Assembly: GCA_964387935.1 (NCBI GenBank)
Contig: CAYLZN010000003.1
Coordinates: forward strand, 1 to 56,962
Direction of reading: 5' to 3'
Length of the DNA stretch: 56,962 nt
Source of the DNA: CAYLZN01 sp964387935
GTDB lineage: Bacteria > Acidobacteriota > Vicinamibacteria > Vicinamibacterales > JAFNAJ01
Shown: positions 43,555-51,977 of the stretch, piece by piece
Numbering within the stretch: position 1 is the stretch's first letter
How the letters are laid out: the number at the start of each line of letters is the position of its first letter
Made by a program: the position numbers and the translations under genes
The notes under the pieces: generated by a model
The model's database searches: none
Told to the model about the DNA's origin: nothing
The model's input: the letters and a program-made list of their open reading frames with translations, nothing else

Positions 43555-43724
43555 GACGCCTTGCGCAGTTCGCGTCCCTCGCGGCGCTCGCCGGCACGAT
43601 CGTTCCGCCGGTGCTCTACTTCGCGAACCACATGCCGCTCGGCGCCGCGCAAGGGTGGATGCTCGCGGCCACGCTCGTGTGGTTCGTGGCGACGCCCACG
43701 TGGATGGGGGATCACCGGGCCTGA
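43551..43724 (+). CDS. Two-helix small membrane protein coupled to the transporter
   Basis: 57 residues. The ATG overlaps the transporter stop (ATGA), indicating translational coupling. Two hydrophobic helices: FASLAALAGTIVPPVLYFA and GWMLAATLVWFVATPTWM, joined by a short polar loop, with a basic N-terminus (MRRLAQ). The design is that of an accessory subunit or stabiliser of the NCS1-like transporter. The final codons (DHRA-stop) lie inside a hairpin repeat at 43715-43740, so its stop is provided by the repeat. Confidence 0.7.
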   Translation: MRRLAQFASLAALAGTIVPPVLYFANHMPLGAAQGWMLAATLVWFVATPTWMGDHRA

Positions 43725-43740
43725 AAGGCCCGGTGCTCCG
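43715..43740 (-). repeat. Single copy of hairpin repeat family over a stop codon
   Basis: 26 bp, reading on the minus strand CGGAGC, then arms CCGGGCC and GGCCCGG around TTTCA. Relative to the array at 6022-6172 the arms differ at paired positions in a compensatory way (CCGGCCC/GGGCCGG there), so pairing is kept. The TGA of the small membrane protein is at 43722-43724, inside the element. Confidence 0.85.
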
Positions 43741-44025
43741 AAAGAACAGGCCCACGTCGACGCCATCGCGAGCATGATCCCGGCCGTTCCGGCCTCCAGC
43801 AAGGGAGGGACACGGCATCTCGTGCGTTTTGCCATCCGGAATAGACCGACGCGGAGCCCGGCGGCTGGCGTGTCGCAGTTCGCGGGTTCCATGGCGTTCG
43901 GTCGGGAGATCCTGAGTGGGGCGCAGCGGCCCGCGGCAGCTTGCGCGTTCTGCTGTTCGAAACAATTGTCCGCTCAGGAACCGCCCGTACCGTCCCGGCC
44001 GGAACCGCAGTACCGTTCACTCGGG
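43741..44025. other. Non-coding gap before the six-hairpin glycosidase gene
   Basis: 285 bp without a supported gene. It holds a GCGTTTTG site (43824-43831) that matches the candidate operators near the regulator, and a TACCGT box (44011-44016) 9 nt before the chosen start. No tRNA or terminator was recognised. Confidence 0.5.
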
Positions 44026-46200
44026 ATGGCTGGACTTCGTTCGACCCGTGGAAGGCGATGCGGCGACCGCTGGAGGGTGGCGGTCATGGGGCTCGTCGTG
44101 GGGGCAGGCCTGACCGCCGGGGTGCGTGCGGCGCCAGCGCCCCCGATCGACAGGCACGCCCTCGTCAGCCGGCACCACGTGCAGCTCACCCGGTTCGATC
44201 CCGAATCGCCGCTCTCGGTCGGCAACGGCGAGTTCGCGTTCACCGTGGACGTCACCGGCCTGCAGACCCTCGCCGGCGCCTTCGAGCAGACCATCCCGCT
44301 CGGCACGCTGTCGCAGTGGGCCTGGCACACGTCGCCGAACCCGGACGGCTGGCACATCGATCGTTTCGGCCGCCGCCGCTTCCCCAGTCGCGGGCGCACG
44401 GTCGAGTACGTGGACATCCCGGGCGAACGCACGCCCGAGATCGCCTGGCTTCGCGCCAACCCCCACCGCCTGCACCTCGGGCGCATCGGATTCCGGCTCA
44501 CGACGCGCGACGGCGCAGCGGCGGCGTCCTCGGACCTGTCGGACATCGCCCAGACCCTCGACCTCTGGAACGGTGTCATCTCCAGCCGATTCCGCTTCGA
44601 TGACCAGCCCGTCGCCGTCGAGACGATGAGCCACCCGACGCTGGACGCCGTCGTCGTGCGGGTGCGGTCGCCGCTCGTGCGGGCGGGCCGCCTGGCGATC
44701 GAGTTCAGCTTTCCCTACGGCACGGGGCAAGCCACGGCGGCGGACTGGACGCAGCCGGAGGCGCATCGAACGATCCTGACCCGCCCGTCCTCGAATGAAG
44801 CCCAGTTCGAGCGGAGGCTCGACGCCGACACGTACTACGCGGCGGCGGCCTGGTCTCCGGCCGGCACGCTCGCGGCGACAGGACCTCACACCTACGTGCT
44901 GTCCGCCGGCGCGGCGAGCGACACGATCGCGCTCGTGGTGCGATTCTCGCCTGCGCCGGCCGCCGCAGCCCTGCCCGGGTTCGAGGCCGCCGCGGCGGCC
45001 ACGCGCGCGCACTGGAACCGCTTCTGGGCCACGGGCGGCGCCATCGACCTGTCCGGCAGCGCCGACCCGCGGTGGCGGGAGCTCGAGCGCCGCATCGTCC
45101 TGTCCCAGTACCTGACGGCCATCCAGTGCGCAGGGCGCTATCCGCCGCAGGAATCCGGGCTGACCTTCAACAGCTGGGAAGGCAAGTTCCACCTCGAGAT
45201 GCACTGGTGGCACGCCGCGCAGTTCGCGCTGTGGGGGCGGCTGCCCCTGCTCGAGCGCAGCCTCGGCTACTACGACGACATCCTGCCGAAGGCCCGCGCG
45301 ACGGCGGCGCGGCAAGGGTACGAGGGCGCCCGCTGGCCCAAGATGACGAGCCCGACCGGCGACGAGTCCCCGTCGAACGTAGGGCCGTTCCTCGTCTGGC
45401 AGCAGCCGCACCCCATCTTCTACGCGGAACTCGTGTATCGCGAGCGTCCCACCCGCGAGACCCTGGAACGCTTCCGCGCAGTGGTCATGGCCACGGCCGA
45501 TTTCATGGCGTCGTTCGCGTCGGCTGAGACGGCCGGGGCGCCCCTGTCGCTCGGGCCCCCGCTTCAGTGCGCGCAGGAGACCTATCCGAAGGACCGCACG
45601 TTCAACTGCACGTACGAGCTGGCCTACTGGGCGTGGGGGCTGAGTGCGGCGCAGACATGGCGGGAGCGGCTGGGCCTGCCACGAGCGCCGGAATGGGACC
45701 GCGCGCTGAACGCGCTCTCGAAGCCAGCGCTCGCGGACGGCAAGTACCTCTTTGCGGAGAGCGCGGCGGATACGTATACCAATCCCCGGTGGGCCACCGA
45801 TCACCCCTCCGTCGTCGCTGCGCTCGGCGTGCTGCCCGGGACCGGGATCGACCGCAGCGCCATGGACCGCACACTGTCGTGGATCTGGCAGCACTGGGAC
45901 TGGCCCACGACCTGGGGCTGGGACTACCCGATGATTGCCATGACGGCCGCGCGCCTTGGCAGGCCGGAACTGGCGATCGACGCTCTGCTGCTGGAGACGC
46001 CCAAGAACGTGTACCGCGCGAACGGTCACAACCACCAGCGGCCCGGTCTCACCATCTATCTTCCCGGAAACGGCGGACTGTTGTACGCGACCGCGATGAT
46101 GGCGTCCGGTTGGGACGGCGCCCCGGAACGGCCGGCGCCGGGGTTTCCCGCGAACGGATTGTGGGTCGTGAGGTGGGAAGGGCTGCGGAGAGCCCCGTAG
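44026..46200 (+). CDS. Secreted (alpha/alpha)6 six-hairpin glycosidase-like protein
   Basis: 724 residues. The N-terminus is basic (MAGLRSTRGRRCGDRWR) followed by VAVMGLVVGAGLTAGVRAAP, a likely signal peptide. An N-terminal beta-sandwich (about 40-330; SPLSVGNGEFAFTVDVTGLQTL) precedes an alpha-helical toroid (about 345-724) with TFNSWEGKFHLEMHWWHAAQFALWG, FLVWQQPHPIFYAELVYR, and PTTWGWDYPMIAMTAARLG. The layout resembles GH65/GH95-type proteins, but I cannot assign the family or catalytic residues. The start at 44026 gives a charged signal peptide; ATG 44086 has a better ribosome site (GGAGG) but would lack the basic region. Position between the rhamnose transporter and mutarotase suggests a rhamnose-containing substrate. 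Confidence 0.7.
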   Translation: MAGLRSTRGRRCGDRWRVAVMGLVVGAGLTAGVRAAPAPPIDRHALVSRHHVQLTRFDPESPLSVGNGEFAFTVDVTGLQTLAGAFEQTIPLGTLSQWAWHTSPNPDGWHIDRFGRRRFPSRGRTVEYVDIPGERTPEIAWLRANPHRLHLGRIGFRLTTRDGAAAASSDLSDIAQTLDLWNGVISSRFRFDDQPVAVETMSHPTLDAVVVRVRSPLVRAGRLAIEFSFPYGTGQATAADWTQPEAHRTILTRPSSNEAQFERRLDADTYYAAAAWSPAGTLAATGPHTYVLSAGAASDTIALVVRFSPAPAAAALPGFEAAAAATRAHWNRFWATGGAIDLSGSADPRWRELERRIVLSQYLTAIQCAGRYPPQESGLTFNSWEGKFHLEMHWWHAAQFALWGRLPLLERSLGYYDDILPKARATAARQGYEGARWPKMTSPTGDESPSNVGPFLVWQQPHPIFYAELVYRERPTRETLERFRAVVMATADFMASFASAETAGAPLSLGPPLQCAQETYPKDRTFNCTYELAYWAWGLSAAQTWRERLGLPRAPEWDRALNALSKPALADGKYLFAESAADTYTNPRWATDHPSVVAALGVLPGTGIDRSAMDRTLSWIWQHWDWPTTWGWDYPMIAMTAARLGRPELAIDALLLETPKNVYRANGHNHQRPGLTIYLPGNGGLLYATAMMASGWDGAPERPAPGFPANGLWVVRWEGLRRAP

Positions 46201-46220
46201 CCCTCGAAGGAGGCACGACC

Positions 46221-46530
46221 GTGATTCGGAAAGCGTTCCGGATGTCCGTCAACGCGGGCGCGGAAGCCGAGTACGAGCGCCGACACCGGCCCATCTGGCA
46301 GGAACTCGAGCAGGTCCTGTTCGATCACGGGGTGAAGACGTACTCGATCTTCCTCGACCCGGCGTCATTGGATCTCTTCGCCTACGTCGAGGTCGAGAGC
46401 GACGAGCGGTGGCAGCGCATCGCGGACAGCGACGTCTGTCGCCGCTGGTGGACGCACATGCGCGATCTGATGCCGACCAATGGCGACCACAGTCCTGTGG
46501 CGAGGGATCTGCGTGAGGTCTTTCATCTCG

Positions 46531-46547
<17 letters not shown>
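46221..46547 (+). CDS. rhaM: L-rhamnose mutarotase
   Basis: 108 residues, close to the 104 of E. coli RhaM. Starts MIRKAFRMSVNAGAEAEYERRHRPIWQEL; the His in RRHRPIW and the aromatic pair in CRRWWTHM match the family's active site. It interconverts alpha and beta anomers of L-rhamnose for the isomerase. The start is GTG, decided by GAAGGAGG 7 nt upstream; it follows the glycosidase stop by 20 bp. Its last 17 bp overlap the 3' end of the GH51 gene on the other strand. Confidence 0.9.
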
Positions 46548-48111
<1,564 letters not shown>

Positions 48112-48121
48112 CGTAGTGCGG

Positions 48122-48149
48122 ATTATGCGCCGCCGGCGGGCGGTGTCAA
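48122..48149 (-). promoter_or_regulatory. Promoter of the GH51 gene (TTGACA-N16-CATAAT)
   Basis: Minus strand: a perfect -35 TTGACA (48144-48149) and CATAAT (48122-48127) 16 bp apart. The -10 ends 10 nt before the ATG at 48111, so the leader is a few bases at most. Confidence 0.65.
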
Positions 48150-48197
48150 TCGACGTGTCCCGGCGACCGCCGCGCCAGGGGCACAGGAACAGCCATC

Positions 48198-50393
48198 ATG
48201 AAATACCTCCGCGATCTCTGGCATGCACAGGTCCCGCCGCCGGACGGCGACGAGCTGAGTCTCCTGCGGTATCGATCGAACCTGCTCGGTGCCGACCTGC
48301 GCATCACCAACTACGGCGGCGGCAACACGAGCGGCAAGTTCGAGGCACCCGACCCCATCACCGGCAGGCCGGTGCGCGTCCTCGCCGTGAAGGGCAGCGG
48401 CGGCGATTTGGGGACCATCGGCAACGCGGGGTTCGCCGTGCTGGACCTCGCGCGCCTTCACCTCCTGCCCGAGCGCTACCGGGGCGAGCCGTACGAGGAC
48501 GAGATGGTCGCGCACTACCCGCGCCTGAGCGTCGCCAACCACGGGGCGCCACCGTCGATCGACACGCCTCTCCATGCGTTCCTTCCGTTCGCCCACGTCG
48601 ATCACCTCCATCCCGACTGGGCGATCGCGCTGGCCGCCAGCGCCAATGGCAGGAGCAAGCTCGAGGAGTTCAACCGACGCTTCAACCGCGCGCTGATCTG
48701 GGTCCCCTGGCAGAGGCCGGGCTTCGAGCTGGCCATGATGCTGCGGGAGGCCGTCGAGCACCAACCTGACGCGGACGGCATCGTCCTCGCCAGCCACGGG
48801 CTGTTCACGTGGGGCCCGACGTCGCGTGCGTGCTATCTGAATACGCTGGCAATCATCGACGACCTCGGCGCCTTCGTCCTCGAACACCAGGAGCGGGTGC
48901 CGTCCTTCGGCGCGCCGCTTCGCGCCACGCGGGCGGATCGACGCGAGCTCGCGGCGGTCGTCCTGCCGTTCCTCCGCGGTCGCCTGGCGACCGAGCGTCC
49001 GTCGATCGGGTGCTTCGACGACTCCGAGGAGGCGCTGACGTTCGTCAATGCCACCGACGCGCAGGCGCTGGCCGAGGTCGGGACGAGCTGCCCCGATCAC
49101 TTCGTCAGGACGCGCATCAAGCCGCTCTACGTCCGGTGGGATCCGGCGTCCGGGACGCCGGACACGCTGCAGGAGGCCATCACGCGCGGCGCCGAGCAGT
49201 ACCGGAAGGACTACACGGCCTACTACGAAGCGTGTGCGACGCCTTCCTCGCCACGTCTGCGCGACCCCAATCCCTCCGTGGTCCTCATTCCCGGCGTCGG
49301 ACTCTTCGCCTTTGGCGCCAACCGCCGCGAGGCCGGCTACACGGCAGCGTTCTACCGAAACGCCATCCGCGTGATGGCAGGCGCCTGCGCGCTTGGCGGC
49401 GGGCAGACAGCGCCGGGGCCGTTGCCGCAGCCGAAGAGCCCCGAGCAGGCAGCCGGTTTCACGGCGGTCCAGAACTACGTCGCCCTGCCGCCGCGCGAGG
49501 CGTTCAACATCGAGTACTGGGCCCTGGAAGAAGCGAAGCTGCAGCGGCTCCCGCCGCCCAGGGAACTCAGCCGGCGCGTGTGTGTGGTGGTCGGCGCCGC
49601 AAGCGGGATCGGGCGGGCGGCGGCCATGAAGGCCGCCTCGCTCGGCGCGCAGCTGGTCGTCGCGGACCGCGACCACGCCTCGGCCGTCGAGGTCGCGGCA
49701 GAGGCCGAGAAGGTCGGCGGGGCCGACACGGCTGTGGCCTGCGAGGTCGACATCACGAACCGTCAGAGCATCCGCACCATGCTGCGTGAGGTGGTCGGGC
49801 GGTTCGGAGGCGTCGACCTCGTGATCAACACCGCGGCGGTGTTTCCGTCGCCGGACCTTGCCGGGCGCATTTCCGACGAACAATGGCAGTCGACGCTGAT
49901 GCTGAACGTCACAGCGAACTACCTGTTGGCCGACGAGGCGGCGACGATCCTGGAGGCGCAGGACATGCCCGCATCGATCGTGCTGACGAGTTCCGCCAAC
50001 GCGGTCGTGCCCAAGCGCGGCAGCGAAGCCTACGACGTCAGCAAGAGCGCGCTCAGCCACCTCGTGCGCGAGCTGGCCATTCGCCTCGCGCCCAGGGTAC
50101 GCGTCAACGCCATCGCGCCGGCGACGGTGGTCGCGGGCTCGACGATGTTCCCGAGGGACCGGGTCATGTCGTCGCTGACGAAGTACAAGATCGCGTGGAC
50201 CGAGCAGGAGAGCACCGAGGAGCTGAGGGCCAGGCTCGCGCAGTATTACGCGAGCCGCACGCTGCTGCACGAGCCCATCACGCCCGAGTTCTGCGCGGAC
50301 GCGATCCTCTGGCTCGCGGGTCCGCGCAGCGGGCGGACGACCGGGCACGTCATTCCGGTCGATGGTGGGCTGCCGGAGGCGTTCCTGCGGTAG
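48198..50393 (+). CDS. rhaEW: Bifunctional L-rhamnulose-1-phosphate aldolase / lactaldehyde dehydrogenase
   Basis: 731 residues, two domains. The class II aldolase/adducin domain (about 1-420) has NYGGGNTSGKFEAPD and the Zn-site HAFLPFAHVDHLHPD, then SHGLFTWG. The short-chain dehydrogenase domain (about 455-731) has the nucleotide motif VVGAASGIGRAAAM, a conserved Ser region (IVLTSSANAVV) and the YDVSK active site. Proteins of this fused type, known as RhaEW (RhaD in rhizobia, YuxG in Bacillus), cleave rhamnulose-1-phosphate to DHAP and L-lactaldehyde and oxidise the aldehyde to lactate. It starts with CAGGAA 9 nt before the ATG and is divergent from GH51. Rhamnulokinase follows 41 bp later. 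Confidence 0.92.
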   Translation: MKYLRDLWHAQVPPPDGDELSLLRYRSNLLGADLRITNYGGGNTSGKFEAPDPITGRPVRVLAVKGSGGDLGTIGNAGFAVLDLARLHLLPERYRGEPYEDEMVAHYPRLSVANHGAPPSIDTPLHAFLPFAHVDHLHPDWAIALAASANGRSKLEEFNRRFNRALIWVPWQRPGFELAMMLREAVEHQPDADGIVLASHGLFTWGPTSRACYLNTLAIIDDLGAFVLEHQERVPSFGAPLRATRADRRELAAVVLPFLRGRLATERPSIGCFDDSEEALTFVNATDAQALAEVGTSCPDHFVRTRIKPLYVRWDPASGTPDTLQEAITRGAEQYRKDYTAYYEACATPSSPRLRDPNPSVVLIPGVGLFAFGANRREAGYTAAFYRNAIRVMAGACALGGGQTAPGPLPQPKSPEQAAGFTAVQNYVALPPREAFNIEYWALEEAKLQRLPPPRELSRRVCVVVGAASGIGRAAAMKAASLGAQLVVADRDHASAVEVAAEAEKVGGADTAVACEVDITNRQSIRTMLREVVGRFGGVDLVINTAAVFPSPDLAGRISDEQWQSTLMLNVTANYLLADEAATILEAQDMPASIVLTSSANAVVPKRGSEAYDVSKSALSHLVRELAIRLAPRVRVNAIAPATVVAGSTMFPRDRVMSSLTKYKIAWTEQESTEELRARLAQYYASRTLLHEPITPEFCADAILWLAGPRSGRTTGHVIPVDGGLPEAFLR

Positions 50394-50434
50394 GCAAGGA
50401 CACGCCGGGCGCGCGAGAGACGAGGAGGCGGGTG

Positions 50435-51928
50435 ATGGGGGCCGGATCCGTGCACGTCGCCATCGATCTGGGCGCGGGGAGTGGCCGCGCACTCATTGGG
50501 GGCGTCGGTCCAGACCCCCTGGGCGGCGGACTGCGCCTGCGCGAGGTCCACCGGTTCCACTATGCGCCGAGGTCCGTCGGCCAGCGCCTCCGCTGGGACG
50601 CGGCGGCGCTCACCCAGGGCATCCTGACCGGACTGGCCAGGGCACGGGAGGTCGCGGCGGGTCAGGGGATCCCGATCGCCTCGGTGGGCGTCGACTCGTG
50701 GGGCGTAGACTACGCGCTGGTCGACACCTCCGGGATCCTGATCGAAGAGCCCGTGTGCTACCGCGACGGCCGCACCGACCGCGCGATGGACGAGGTCCTG
50801 ACGATCGTCCCGCGCGACGAAATCTTCGCCCGCACAGGCATCCAGTTCCAGCAGTTCAACACGCTCTACCAGCTCTGGGCCCACGTGCGCCACGGCCTGC
50901 CGCCCGGCACCGCGCACCTGCTGCTCATCCCGGACTACTGCCATCACCTCCTGTGCGGGTCACTCGTCTCGGAGCGGACCAACGCGTCGACCACGCAGTT
51001 GCTCGGGGCGACGAGCGGCGCGTGGGACGATGAGCTGTTTGCGCGGCTGGGGCTGCCTCGGGCCCTGATGCCGGAGATCGTCGGATCTGGCGCCAGGCTC
51101 GGGACGTTGCGTCCGTCGCTCGCCGCCGACCTCGGCCTCGGCGCCATCCACGTCGTCGCGCCCGGCACGCACGACACCGCGAGCGCGGTCGCGGGCACGC
51201 CGCTCGCGCCCGGCTGGGCCTACATCTCGTCGGGGACGTGGTCACTCGTCGGTGTCGAGCTCGAGGCGCCAATCCTGACACCGGCGGCGTGCGAGGCCGG
51301 GCTCACCAACGAGGCCGGGGTGTTCGGGGGCGTGCGGCTGCTCGCCAACGTGATGGGACTCTGGCTGCTCGAGGCGTGCCGGCGCGAGTGGCAGGCCCAG
51401 GGGCGGCCGCAGGATCTGCCGGCGCTGCTCGATGCCGTGTCCCGTCGGCCCGGGCCCGCCGGCGTCATCGTCCCGGACGACCACCGCTTCTTCGCGCCCG
51501 CGAGCATGGTGGACGCCATCCGTGCGGTGCTCGCCGAGACCGGCCAGGCGGACACCGACGATCCCGTGGCGATCGCCCGCATCATCCTCGACTCCCTCGC
51601 GCTGCGCTATGCGGACGTGGTCGCGGCCATCGAGCAGCTCACCGGGCTCGCCATTCCAGGGGTCCACATCGTCGGCGGCGGTGCGATGAACCGGTATCTG
51701 AATCAGGCAACAGCGGATGCGTCCGGCCGCGAGGTGCTGGCCGGACCGGTGGAGGCGACCGCGATCGGCAACCTCCTCGTCCAGGGCATCGCCATGGGGA
51801 CGATCGACTCGCTCGCCGAAGGGCGGCGCATGGTGGGGGCGGCCACGGCGCCGCAGCGGTTCACCCCGTCAGCGACGGGCCGCTGGCAAACCCTCTCAAC
51901 CCTCTTCCGGGACCTCGCCTCGCGTTGA
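50435..51928 (+). CDS. rhaB: Rhamnulokinase
   Basis: 497 residues. The FGGY-kinase blocks are in order: VAIDLGAGSGRALIG, VGVDSWGVDYALVD, PVCYRDGRTD, LLIPDYCHHLLCG, APGTHDTASAVAG, ISSGTWSLVGVE and VHIVGGGAMNRYLNQ. It phosphorylates L-rhamnulose at C1, providing the substrate of the upstream aldolase. The ATG at 50435 has GAGGAGG 6 nt upstream; a GTG at 50432 is the nearest alternative. It completes the RhaM-RhaI-RhaB-RhaEW phosphorylated rhamnose pathway in this locus. Confidence 0.92.
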   Translation: MGAGSVHVAIDLGAGSGRALIGGVGPDPLGGGLRLREVHRFHYAPRSVGQRLRWDAAALTQGILTGLARAREVAAGQGIPIASVGVDSWGVDYALVDTSGILIEEPVCYRDGRTDRAMDEVLTIVPRDEIFARTGIQFQQFNTLYQLWAHVRHGLPPGTAHLLLIPDYCHHLLCGSLVSERTNASTTQLLGATSGAWDDELFARLGLPRALMPEIVGSGARLGTLRPSLAADLGLGAIHVVAPGTHDTASAVAGTPLAPGWAYISSGTWSLVGVELEAPILTPAACEAGLTNEAGVFGGVRLLANVMGLWLLEACRREWQAQGRPQDLPALLDAVSRRPGPAGVIVPDDHRFFAPASMVDAIRAVLAETGQADTDDPVAIARIILDSLALRYADVVAAIEQLTGLAIPGVHIVGGGAMNRYLNQATADASGREVLAGPVEATAIGNLLVQGIAMGTIDSLAEGRRMVGAATAPQRFTPSATGRWQTLSTLFRDLASR

Positions 51929-51951
51929 CGCCAGCCGGGCGCGGGCCACGC

Positions 51952-51957
51952 TATGAT
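51952..51957 (+). promoter_or_regulatory. -10 box (TATGAT) of the M14 gene
   Basis: TATGAT with a TTGACG hexamer 21 bp upstream (spacing longer than ideal). It is followed by an AAGGAG ribosome site 9 nt before the ATG at 51978. Here the leader is long enough for a Shine-Dalgarno, unlike many genes of the window. Confidence 0.4.
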
Positions 51958-51977
51958 TGCGCGGCCAAGGAGCAGCC

